Assembly: GCF_010093535.1 (NCBI RefSeq)
Contig: NW_022985181.1
Span: forward strand, 575,033 to 606,792
Source of the DNA: Lindgomyces ingoldianus
Taxonomy: Eukaryota > Ascomycota > Dothideomycetes > Pleosporales > Lindgomycetaceae
Length of the DNA: 31,760 bases
Direction of reading: 5' to 3'
This document shows positions 22,688 to 31,760 of the stretch, one piece after another (within the stretch, counting starts at the first letter, position 1; each line of letters opens with the position of its first letter). The position numbers and the translations under genes were made by a program. The notes under the pieces were generated by a model. The model searched no databases, was not told the origin of the DNA, and saw only the letters and a program-made list of their open reading frames with translations.

Positions 22688-23560
22688 TCTAAATCTAATT
22701 TAATAAGCTTAGTACTTACATAACTCTAAGCTATTAAAGTAAGCTAAAAAGCCTTTTAAAAAGTGCTTACTTTATAAGAAAGCTACTATGTTATAAGCTT
22801 TAAAGCTTTTTAAAAAAACTTTAAAAAACAGCTTTATATTATTAAATAGTCTATTTCTGCTTTAACTTTTGTTATAGTAGTAAAAACTAAGAACTTACTA
22901 GCCTTAAAGCTTACTTAGAAGTCTAAAAATAGCTTAACTTTTTTTTACTTAATGCTACTTATAACTTATAACTTTTTTAACTTAGTAATAAAATCTAACT
23001 AACTCTCTAATTCCTTACTATTTAATAAAAAACAGAAAGACCTACCTTTCTTTTTATATAAGCTCTAATACAAACTTAAAGGAAATGTAGACTAATTCCC
23101 CTTTAAACGCTTTTAGTTACTATATGCCTACTTTTAACTTAACTATAACATAATAGCTTTAATTAACTTACTAATAAATAAAGATATTATTAACTTAGAT
23201 TAATTTATAGTGTTTTTATAAGTAACTTATAAAGACTTAAATAAAAAGTTAATAGCTTTAAGTTACTTAAACACTTTATAATAAATAAAAAAAAGCTTTA
23301 CTTTACACTTTACTAAGTTTTACTAACTTACATCTAATATAGGCCTAAATAAGATAGGTTTAATTATAGCTTTATATAACTCTCTCTTAACTAAACTGTA
23401 ACACACTATAGTAAAAGAACCCCTTCTAAACAACTTTAATGTGTATGTAAACTTAATTACTACTTATAATAATAACATAAAGTTTCTCCCTATACAAGCT
23501 CTAATACACCCCTAAACTAGCGCAGTTGCAAATAAGAACCTTAATGTAATAAAAATTAAT
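22688..23560 (+). pseudogene. Element 3 gag relic
   Basis: It aligns with 7690-8560 at an offset close to 15,000, with the same gag segments and mutation-derived stops. Many positions differ from element 2 only by C/T or G/A. Confidence 0.7.
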
Positions 23561-23957
23561 TTAAATTATGTGTTAGTTAGTTTTAGAAAGTGTAAAAATT
23601 ATAAAAAAAAAAGTTAATACTTTAAGTATAGTAAGCATAGTTATATTTTTTAAAACTACTTTATTCCCCTTTTTTAAGTCTATGTAAGTAGTGCTACTAG
23701 CACTTATTAAAAATTCTTACTATTTTAATCTTATTTTTATAAGGGCTTTAACTTATATTTAAGCTTTAATCTTTTTTGCTACTCTTAACATAGCTGCAGC
23801 TATAGTAGTAAAAGCCTGTAAAAAGGCTTGTCTTAGGGCTAAGTTACCTTTTAGGACTAATTTAACACTAGATCTCTGCTAACTTATAAGCTAAGTCCCC
23901 TACTAATAACTAAAAGTACTAAGTTAATATTTCTATATATTTATAATAAAAAACTAT

Positions 23958-25876
23958 ATTAGCTTTAATATAAGCTCTTATTAACTTAGAAGTAAACAGC
24001 ATAAGTTATATTAATAAAAAACTAGCATATAAACTAAATCTTTAATTAACACTACTTACTTAAATAATTTACTTAACTAGATTTAATAGAAAATAACTTA
24101 AAAAAGGTTTTATCTTTTATACTATAACTATTATAATTACTTACTAACACTATAAGAAGCAGATTAAACTCTATATAATAAACATAAAATGTTATAACCT
24201 AATCCTAGAACAACTATAGCTGTATTAGCATAAAGTTGCTTTTAATTACTAAAAGTAAGTTTTAAACTTTAACTTTTTTTAATGCTAAAATGTATACTTA
24301 CACTTACACTTAAACAACACTTAAATAGCACTTAATATAAAAGGTTTTTAAACTTACTCTCTAATAACCTAGAGAAGAACTACTTAAGTAAGGCTAATAA
24401 GATAGGCCTTTTACTAAGATAGGCTATGTAAAATAATTTAATAACTACTTAAACTTAAAGAAAAAAAAGCTTTTAAAAAACCTTTACTTACCTAATTTAG
24501 ACACAAACTAGGACTTAAACAGTAGATAGACATTTGCTACATAGAACCTACTTTATTTATAACTCTAGCTTAATAACTAGATTATAAAATCTATGTAGTT
24601 ATAATTTCTAATATAGACTAAGCTTTAGCTCTTTAAAAATACACTAACTTAAAAATAATAGTTTTTTAAGACTACTATAACTTATTACATGTTTTTTTTT
24701 AAAATAAGTTTAATAAGCTTTTAATATAATGTCTATATAATTACTAGATAACTCTTAAGCCTAGTAAACAACTTAGTTATAGGCTACTATATAGAATGTT
24801 ACTAAATAAATTAAAAGTGCTTTAAAAATACTTTAATAAGAACCTAAAAAAAGGGTTTATTTAAGCTAGCTTTTTACTAGTAGTGTTACTTATACTATTT
24901 ATAAAGAAACTTAGAGGTAGGCTTTAATTCTATGTTAACTACTAAAGACTAAATGCTGTTACTATTAAAAACTAATACTTAATTTTTTTTTTATAAAAAA
25001 CCCTAAGCTAACTAAGTAAAGTAAAGTATTTTATAAAGTTAAATATTATTACTACCTTTAATAAGCTAAGAATAGTAAAGGGTAATAAGTAGCTAACAGC
25101 GTTTTAGACCTAATATAGACTATTTAAGTACCTAGTAATGCCCTTTAGCTTAGCTAATGTGCCTAGTACTTTTTAACATTTTGTAAACAACTTACTCTAA
25201 CCCTACCTAGACATGTTCTGCACTATGTATATTAATAATATTCTAATTTATAGTAATAGCCTTTTAGAGCATAAACAGCATGTACGCCTAGTGCTAAAGG
25301 CTATAAAAGAAGTAGGTCTGTAACTTAACATAGATAAATGCAAGTTCTACTAATTAAAGGTTATATATTTAGGATATGTAATCTCTATAGATAGCATCTA
25401 AATAGACTCTATTAAGGTTTAGACTATGCTAGATTAGCAATACTTAAAGAATATAAAGAATGTTTAAGCTTTTATAAGATTTACTAACTTTTACTAATAA
25501 TTTATTAATAACTTTTTATAGCTAGTAAGCCCTATAATTGCAATTACTAAAAAAAAGGTTTAATTTAACTTTAACTTAAATTACTAATAGTTCTTTAACT
25601 AGCTAAAAAAAGCCTTTACTAAAGCTTTAATACTCTGCTACTTTAACTCTAAACTACTAATACTTGTAGAAGCTAATGCCTTAGACTACGTAGTAGCAGG
25701 AGTTTTCTTCTAGACTGAGCTAGACAGGACTATTAGGCCTATTGCATACTTTTTAAAAAGAATAAGTCCTGCAGAAGGCAATTATAAGATCTATAACAAG
25801 GAATTGCTTACTATAGTACGCTGCTTTAAACAATAGCAACCTAAACTAGAAGGTGCAGCGCATCTAATACAGGTCC
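23958..25876 (+). pseudogene. Element 3 pol relic, protease to RNase H
   Basis: Protease (about 23958-24248), reverse transcriptase (24880-25420, YINN at 25228-25239) and the first half of RNase H (from 25648). It is interrupted at a TA (25877-25878) by the Tc1/mariner element. The RNase H part has a fairly well preserved stretch near 25670-25860. Confidence 0.82.
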
Positions 25877-25878
25877 TA

Positions 25879-27225
25879 CAGTCGCCCACAAAAAGTCTGT
25901 TAACATGAACTGTGCGCGACCCCTCAACGCGCATTAACGCGTGTATGCACCCCCCCTTTAACACCACCTATAGCCACCATGCGACGTTCTTTTAGGCAGG
26001 AAATTAGCAGAAATTAAATGCGCAATAGCAAATTGTTGCCTGCAACGCGCGCAGCAATTGTTTCTAAGCTTAAGGCTAGTGTGACGCAAAAGGATTTAGC
26101 TAAGGAATTTAGCTGCACTTGCTAGTGTATCGCATTAACTATTAAGCGCTAGAAAGAGCACAACTAACTCACCTCTATGCCTCACTCTAGGCGTCCTCCT
26201 ATAATATTAAGGCAGCAGAAACAACTACTTATTTAACTAGTACAAAAATTCTTAAAAATGCAGTACAAAACGCTTATAAAGGCAGCAGGCCTTATACATA
26301 GCACTACCTACTCTTATTACAACACTATCTACAATCTGCTTAAGAAAGAGGGCCTTACTAATTACTATTATAAGAAGAGGCCTAAAATAAACGCTAGGCA
26401 CACAGCTTTAAGGCTTAAATTTTACTAGTAATATTATTACTTTAACTAGAGGAGGAGGGCTGTTAAGTTTAGTAATAAATGTTTAATTAAGCTAGGCTTA
26501 GAGGCAGATGCTAAGTAGTGTTTCTAGTACAATAATAAGAGATAGGCCCTACAGATAATACAGCAAAAAGCTAAATTAAAGAGGAAGAGCTAGATAGTCT
26601 AGAGAGCAATCTAGGTAACTAGTAACAGCAGAGTAGGCAGGAGTGAATTAGTTATTATAAAGAGGGACCCTAAGGCTAAGTGCAGAGGCTACTCTGCAGA
26701 TTTGTACATAAAAACGCTCTGCCAGGGCCTCCTACCTTACTATAGGCCTAGGCAGATCTTTATGCAAGATAACGCTCTTATTTACAACGCTTAAGTAACA
26801 AAGGTCTTCTTAGAGAAGCACAGGATTTAGACTATAAAGTAGCCTCCTTACTTACCTAACCTTAATCTAATTAAGCATATTTAGTAGGCCCTTAAATAAC
26901 TTGTCCACAAACTACACCCTAAGTTTTAAATAATAGGCACTTTAAAAGATAAATAGAACTAATTTTACAAGGCATTAAAGGAGGCATAGAAGTTAATACC
27001 TAATTTACTAATCTACAAGCTTATAGAGTCTATGCTAAGGCGTTTAGAGGCAGTACAGAAGGCTAAGGGCTGGCAGACAAGGTATTAGGCTACTATAAGT
27101 ATCCCTTAATTATGACTCTAAAAAGAGCTTTAATTAACTACCTATATTAAGTAGAAAGGCTTTATGTATAGAGGGCTAGTTTTTAGGCAATTTAGTGCTG
27201 TTAATAGACTTTTTGTGGGCGACTG
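25879..27225 (+). mobile_element. Tc1/mariner element nested in gypsy element 3
   Basis: 1347 bp with 27-bp terminal inverted repeats (25879-25905; 27199-27225) beginning CAGTCGCCCACAAAAAG, with one G/A mismatch. TA duplications lie at 25877-25878 and 27226-27227. The uninterrupted host sequence in element 2 (10870-10885) confirms the site. It is clearly less AT-rich than its host, so it arrived later or was mutated less. Confidence 0.95.
25979..27088 (+). pseudogene. Tc1-type DD34E transposase relic
   Basis: ATG at 25979 to TAG at 27086-27088: exactly 370 codons in one frame, a normal length for this family, with about 22 internal stops, all TAA or TAG. An N-terminal helix-turn-helix region (KASVTQKDLAKEF) is followed by the catalytic domain. 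First acid changed to Asn (26474-26476, motif SNK for SDE); second Asp kept (26768-26770, MQDNA); Glu changed to Lys (26873-26875, NLNLIKH for DLNPIEH). The spacing between the last two is 34 residues. The pattern is point mutation only, so the element was probably intact when it landed. Confidence 0.92.
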
Positions 27226-27227
27226 TA

Positions 27228-29000
27228 TCTAACTACAAGAACTTGCAGTACTTTGCAACTATAAAATAACTTAGCTACTAACAAGCCTATTAGTCTAAAT
27301 ACCTGTCCTGTTTTAATTTTAAGATTACTTATTGTCCTAGTTAAAATAAAGGGAAACTAGATGCCCTTATAAGGCAATCCTAAGACGTCCCTGCTTAAGA
27401 AAAAGCGTAAAAGGCTTAATACTAAACTCTGCTCTAACTTAAGCTATTTTTAGACTTTAACCTAAACAAAACAGATTAGATAATTAATTAAATTATTACT
27501 AATAAGTATCTAAATAATAAATTTATTTAAAAAACTTTAGACCTACTCTAAAACAGCGCTAGTTAGTTAAAGAAGGTAACACTAGCTAACTATAAAAACT
27601 AAAATAGTAAGCTATATTACTATAACTAACTTATAATCTCTAATTCTAATAAACTAAGAATTAAACTACTTTAAATTATACACAACTTGCCTGTTAGAGG
27701 ACACCTAGGCAGAGAAAAGACTTTTAACCTACTACAGAGAGAGTACTACTAGCCCCGCATGTTCTATACTGTACGCTAATATGTATTATGTTACTATACT
27801 TACTGTAAAGTAAAGGCCTTTTAAGAAAGGTATAATAGCCTGCTTAAACTACTCTTAATTTTTAAATAAGCTTAGAAAGACATATTAATTAATTTTATTA
27901 TAAACCTACCCTTATCTAAAGAGTATATAAATATTATAGTAGTTGTTAATTACTTAACTAAGTATTAACACTTAATACTATATTCTTTTATAACTGCCTC
28001 TAATATAGCCTAGTTATTCTACTAATATGTATAAGTTTACTATAGCCTGCCTAACATAATTATATTAGACAGAGGTACGCAGTTTGTCTTAGCCTTTTAA
28101 GACAAACTCTATAAACAGCTCTAAATTATCTTTTATCTATCTATAGCTTTTTACCTAGAGACTAACAGCTAGACTAAGAATATAAACGCTGTAATAAAAT
28201 AAGTCTTATAAGTGTACATAAACTACTAGTAGGACAACTAAGTAAAATAGTTAGCTATAGCATAGTTTAAAGCTAATAACATAATATCTAAATTAACATA
28301 AGTATCTCTGTTCTTAGTAAACTATAGATACTACCCCTAAATAAGATTTAAACTACTTATAAATACCCCCTAACTAACTTATTAATTTATATAAGTAATA
28401 GACATAAATAGACTTATTAATAAAATCTAAAATATATCTAAATATGTTTATAAAAAGCTTACATAAGCTTAAGCTTTTTAATAAGAGTACATAAACTAAT
28501 TTTAAACTCTTACCCCTGCGTATGCAGCTAGTAAGAAGGTCTAGCTAGACACTAGAAATATCTAAATAAACTAATAATTAAAGAAACTTAATTAGAAGAA
28601 CTTTAGCCCTTTTACAGTAGCTTATATAGTTTTATTACATGCTTACTAATTAATCCTACCTAACAGCATAAAGATACACTCTGTGTTCTATGTATTGTTA
28701 CTGCGCTAAGTAGCCTCTAAATCTAACTATCTACTTAAATAGCTAAACCTGCTACCTAAACCTATTATTATAAATAATAAACTAAAATATGTTGTAGAAA
28801 ACATTAAATAGATCTAGTTTAATAAAAAGAAACATATTTATAAATACTTTATAAAATAAACTAGATACAACAAACTGTTGTAGGAACCTGCAGAAGCTCT
28901 ATAAAAAAACTCTACAGTAACTTAATTCTACACTTAATACTTATCTAAACTAAACCTGTACTCTAATAAAGACAACTTAATGCTAGAACTACTAATGTAA
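27228..29000 (+). pseudogene. Element 3 pol relic, RNase H to chromodomain
   Basis: Continuation after the Tc1/mariner insert: end of RNase H (to about 27380), integrase (27679-28309), where the second acid motif is still DRGTQF (near 28066-28083), unlike element 2, and chromodomain (28769-28909). It ends shortly before the polypurine tract. The sequence is slightly less mutated in the integrase than in elements 1 and 2. Confidence 0.82.
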
Positions 29001-29031
29001 AGAATTCCCTTCTTAATAAAAGGGGGGGTAC

Positions 29032-29349
29032 TGTTACAGTATCCTCCCTAGATCCTAGACATAACTATATTAGACATGTACTAGAGTATTATTAGTGCAT
29101 GTCTAACATAAACATAATATAACATAGACATAAACTTAAGCATAAACTGCTTTAACACTAACTAAACTTAGAATAGGCTTAATTTATACTTAAAGCGCTT
29201 AGACTTCTAAGCTAAGTATTTAATTACTAATTTCTTCTTAAACTTTTCTATTCCTTACATAATGTCTTGTACCTACTATAATACCTTACGTAGTAATTAA
29301 ACTAGACCTCTGTGAAGCTCTATAACCTTACTCGTGCACAATCGTGACA
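29032..29349 (+). repeat. 3' LTR of gypsy element 3 (318 bp)
   Basis: It begins TGTTACAGTATCC and ends AATCGTGACA. The outer 60 bp are little mutated (CTCGTGCACAATCGTGACA), similar to the outer end of element 1. Confidence 0.94.
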
Positions 29350-29430
29350 ACTAAAACCTATTTTAAACTTTTAAAATTTAGCTTTATTATTTCTATAGAG
29401 GATAAAATAGCTTGGCAATAGCTGTTCAGA
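29350..29430 (-). pseudogene. Probable 5' remnant of the LINE
   Basis: It starts with the ACTAA duplication of element 3 and is the DNA that was joined to 22330 before that insertion, so by position it is the upstream part of LINE ORF1. It is AT-rich to about 29410, where composition changes. Too short and mutated to recognise independently. Confidence 0.45.
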
Positions 29431-29855
29431 AGATCGGATAAAGTGACTCTGCTATCTAAGAGAGTTGAAGGCTCTCCTTATATACACCGAGCTTCGGAAC
29501 AAACTATCTCCAGATCCCGAGCCGCGGACCAGGCTCCGAGCCCTAGCCAAGGCGAGACCACCGTAGCTCTCAGTATACGCGACAATTTCTTAATTAAGAA
29601 GTATGTACACCTTTAAGATTTAACGAAAATAGCAGATATTTAGGAATATATAGGGGTAAATTGTCGCTAAGTTAAAGTTCTTAGAGATTTGGTGAGGCGG
29701 AAAAGACGCAACGCGAATGCCAAGACATTGCACGGATTCACGCACACAATAGATTAGCGGCTGAGCCAAGCCCTAGGAAAGTGCCTACGTGGCCAAGGGG
29801 GCCATTGCCCGACCCAACGATCCTCAACCCTAATTCTTCAGCTTTCTCTCTGCCA
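29431..29855. other. Boundary DNA upstream of the NLR-like gene
   Basis: Normal base composition and no supported gene. Contents: a minus-strand TATA-like GTATATAAGG (about 29475-29484) facing the transposon block; a GC-rich stretch (29515-29560); a small inverted repeat (29579-29667); an ATATATA at 29645-29651, about 220 bp before the gene's ATG and a possible plus-strand TATA box; and a pyrimidine-rich leader (about 29830-29852) of the kind common before fungal start codons. Confidence 0.5.
29579..29667. repeat. Small inverted-repeat unit, 89 bp
   Basis: GCGACAATTT at 29579-29588 is repeated inverted at 29658-29667. The left end overlaps a perfect 14-bp palindrome, TTCTTAATTAAGAA. It could be a tiny MITE remnant or an end of an older element; no clear target duplication is visible. 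Confidence 0.4.
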
Positions 29856-29906
29856 ATGATTGAGGCAAATGTCCTACCCGAACTTGCTGGACCGTGGGAA
29901 TGTTAA
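29856..29906 (+). promoter_or_regulatory. Possible overlapping upstream ORF
   Basis: An ATG at 29856, directly after the pyrimidine-rich leader, opens a 16-codon frame ending TAA at 29904-29906. It overlaps the proposed main start (29869) in another frame. It could dampen translation as a uORF, or indicate that the true first exon is organised differently. Confidence 0.35.
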
Positions 29907-31760
29907 TGGAAACGCATATGGGCACACGTACCGGGAACTCTACATCGGCGGTGGTGCCAAAGCTCACCTCGGGGATAATAAATTTCACTTTGGTCCGTTC
30001 AACGCCCCGACCACGTTCAGCTTCCCATCCGGTAAGTCGAAGGAGGTCCTAAGGGTTCAAGAAGGTGCTCACGATAGCCCCGCCAAAGATCGACCCGAGA
30101 CTCCACCACGCCCATCAGCCGCGATACCCTTCAGTCGCGACAAAGACTTCGTCAAACGAAGTATCATCCTCAATCAGATTCACGAACAATGTGCTATGCC
30201 CGGTTCACGGACTGCACTCGTCGGCCTGGGTGGCGTAGGGTTAGCATAACCAGCTCCACTAATGCCGATTGCTGACTGCGGATAAGCAAGTCGCAACTTG
30301 CCATTGAATTTGCGTATCGGACCCGTGAACGATCGTCTGAGACGTGGGTTTTCTGGGTCCACGCGGGTAATGCATCCCGGTTTGAGCAGGGTTATCGCGA
30401 GATTGCCGACCGCGTTAAGATCTCCGGACGGCAGAACCCTGAGGCTAATATATTTAAGCTCGTGTATGATTGGTTGTGCGATAGCAAAGGGCAGTGGTTG
30501 CTCATTCTTGATAATGTTGACGATGCTTGTTTTCTTCTCGATGCTCCGGTTTATGACCAAAGGCAACCTACCGACTCGGCCACCGCTTCTAAACCCCTGC
30601 GGGAATACCTTCCCCACTGTCAGAGTGGCTCGATTCTCATAACAACGCGGAACAAGGACGCAGCATTGAAACTAGTTGAAGGGTGTGACATCATTTCTGT
30701 GGGTCCAATGGACGAGGAGGACGCGCTGGCGCTCTTCGAGAAGAAATTAGGAGTGCATCATGTCAGCAGTGGTATTGCCGAGCTCGCAGCGGCGCTTGAG
30801 CACTTGCCGCTTGCTATTGTCCAAGCGGCAGCATATATCTCCAAGAGGGCGCCAAGATGTTCGGTAGTAGATTACCTTGCAAAGTTCAAGGAGAGCGACT
30901 ACAAGAGAACAAGTCTTCTTAATCGTAACGAGGGACATCTTCGTCGCGATTGGGAAGCAAAGAACTCTATCATCATTACCTGGAAAATATCTTTCGATTA
31001 TATCCATAAAACCAGACCGTCAGCAGCCAACTTGCTCTCGCTTATGAGCTTTTTTGACGGACAAGGAATCCCGGAGAACCTGCTTCGAAATCGAACTGAG
31101 CATGGGAAGGCTCAGGGAAATCACAAAGGTCAAGAAGATAATGAATTGATTAGCCATGAAGAAGATACTCTATCGCAATCTAGCGCTGGCGATGATGAGT
31201 TTGAAGACAATGTTTTAGCACTACGAAATTTTTCCTTTATATCCGTCAACGTGGATGGGAAAACCTTTCGAATGCATGCGTTAGTCCAGGTAGCGATGCG
31301 GAAATGGCTTGAAGAATATGGCGAGCTTGATCGGTGGAAACAACAGTTTGTCAAGAATCTTTACGCAGAGTTTCCGACAGGCGAATACGAGAACTGGGCA
31401 GTATGTCAGACACTGTTCACTCACGCCAAGTCGGCTGCCGCGCAGAAGCCAGAGGAATCCACGTTAGCAGAATGGGCCACACTGCTCTATCGTGCGGCAG
31501 AGTATTCGTGGGGGAAAGGGAGCGTAGTTGACGCTAAACTATTCTCTGTCAAGTCATTCGAAGCACGAAGGAAAGCATTAGGCCAAGAGCACGAGGACAC
31601 TCTGAGTAGCATGGAAATGTTAGCATTAGCACACAACCTCAGAGGTCAATGGGAGGATGCTGAAAAGCAGTTTTTGCAAGTAATGGAGATTCGCAAGAAG
31701 AAACTCGGGGTAGACCATCCTTCCACGCTGACCAGCATGAACAACCTGGCGTCAACGTAC
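29869..31760 (+). CDS. NLR/STAND protein: NB-ARC plus TPR, 3' partial
   Basis: Two exons, 29869-30239 and 30287 to the window edge, encode 615 residues with no stop; the 3' end is outside. Residues 1-95 hold no known effector domain but a Gly/Asn/His-rich stretch (AKAHLGDNKFHFG). NB-ARC: P-loop GLGGVGKSQLA (K125), Walker B LLILDNVDD (196-204), sensor GSILITTR (238-245), HLPLAI (296-301), MHD-like RMHALVQ (452-458). An acidic insert lies at about 405-437. TPRs of kinesin-light-chain type start near 550 (RRKALGQEHEDTL, then KKKLGVDHPSTL) and are cut off. Relatives act as nucleotide-switched cytosolic sensors in heterokaryon incompatibility or defence; a role here is inference. The ATG at 29869 is chosen because it is the first in frame after the stop at 29857. 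Codon use is ordinary, with no RIP stops, beside a transposon block. Confidence 0.88.
30240..30286 (+). other. 47-nt spliceosomal intron within the P-loop codons
   Basis: The donor is GTTAGC (30240) and the acceptor ATAAG (ending 30286), with a GCTGAC branch-site match at about 30271-30276 and a stop in frame if retained (TAA at 30247-30249). Splicing joins GG to C (phase 2) and restores GGVGKSQLA. The length is normal for filamentous ascomycetes. Confidence 0.9.

Larger units (their letters stand above)
22336..29349 (+). mobile_element. Ty3/gypsy chromovirus element 3 (plus)
   Basis: 7014 bp, or about 5665 bp after removing the Tc1/mariner insertion (25879-27225) and one TA, matching elements 1 and 2. 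LTRs of 318 bp lie at 22336-22653 and 29032-29349, and the polypurine tract GGGGGGG at 29022-29028. A perfect ACTAA duplication flanks it (22331-22335; 29350-29354). It is inserted in the LINE ORF1 region. Confidence 0.95.

Noticed and set aside
805..29349. Centromere or mitochondrial DNA as the reason for the AT richness
   Set aside because: Composition follows transposon coding regions with C-to-T decay, and there are no mitochondrial genes. A centromeric location cannot be excluded but nothing specific supports it.
30032..30077. GTAAGT...TAG possible 46-nt intron in exon 1
   Set aside because: Good splice signals, but removal changes the frame and destroys the NB-ARC lead-in (IPFSRDKDF...GGVGKS). 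Kept only as a possible alternative event.
30180..30617. Minus-strand open frame of 145 codons
   Set aside because: Lies opposite the NB-ARC coding exon and crosses its intron; no family features. The plus strand has clear P-loop and Walker B motifs.
30298..30642. Plus-strand open frame of 114 codons
   Set aside because: Shifted frame over NLR exon 2; no domain, no start context.
30747..31007. Minus-strand open frame of 86 codons
   Set aside because: Opposite the NLR coding sequence, with no recognisable features.
31130..31354. Minus-strand open frame, Ser-rich
   Set aside because: Complement of the acidic insert of the NLR; the composition is explained by the antisense of Glu/Asp codons.
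31334..31531. Plus-strand open frame of 65 codons
   Set aside because: Out-of-frame shadow of the NLR between the MHD-like motif and the TPRs.

Overview
The window looks like filamentous ascomycete (Pezizomycotina) genomic DNA. It is about 29.4 kb of AT-rich, mutation-riddled transposon graveyard joined abruptly (near 29,410) to about 2.3 kb of normal-composition DNA that carries the start of one intact gene. The evidence for a fungus is the set of element families (Fot1/pogo, chromodomain Ty3/gypsy, Tad1-like LINE, Ty1/copia with a fungal-type integrase), a 47-nt spliceosomal intron, an NB-ARC/TPR protein of a type common in moulds, and decay that looks like repeat-induced point mutation (RIP): C-to-T and G-to-A changes mainly at CpA/TpG, giving TAA/TAG stops and D-to-N, E-to-K changes.

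Layout. 1-120: 10-bp-period tandem repeat. 205-802: internally deleted Fot1/pogo remnant. About 805-5640: dead Ty1/copia element (+), with a 585-bp miniature LTR element (1559-2143, TSD AGCAA) inside it. 6289-6318: TG microsatellite. 6319-17648: chromodomain Ty3/gypsy element 1 (-), inserted in that microsatellite (TSD GTGTG) and itself split by element 2 (+, 7338-13000, TSD GGTAG). 18019-18279: possible solo LTR. 18283-18857 and 19220-21085: two Fot1/pogo copies, head to head. Both sit in a minus-strand Tad1-like LINE whose pieces lie at 18858-19219, 21086-22335 and from 29350. 22336-29349: gypsy element 3 (+, TSD ACTAA), also in the LINE and itself carrying a Tc1/mariner element (25879-27225, TA).

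All transposon genes are dead. Catalytic residues of integrase, reverse transcriptase, DDE/D transposase and LINE endonuclease are replaced in the way RIP predicts, while several reading frames remain free of net frameshifts. None of these genes works with another; the block is a stack of insertions silenced by one mutational process.

The living gene starts at 29869 (+): a STAND/NLR-type protein with a short Gly/Asn/His-rich N-terminus, an NB-ARC domain whose P-loop is split by a 47-nt intron, and kinesin-light-chain-type TPRs that run off the window end. No tRNA, rRNA or CRISPR was seen. I found no clearly undescribed system; the most informative items are the nested-insertion chronology, the miniature LTR element, and the NLR-like gene beside the RIP-mutated block.
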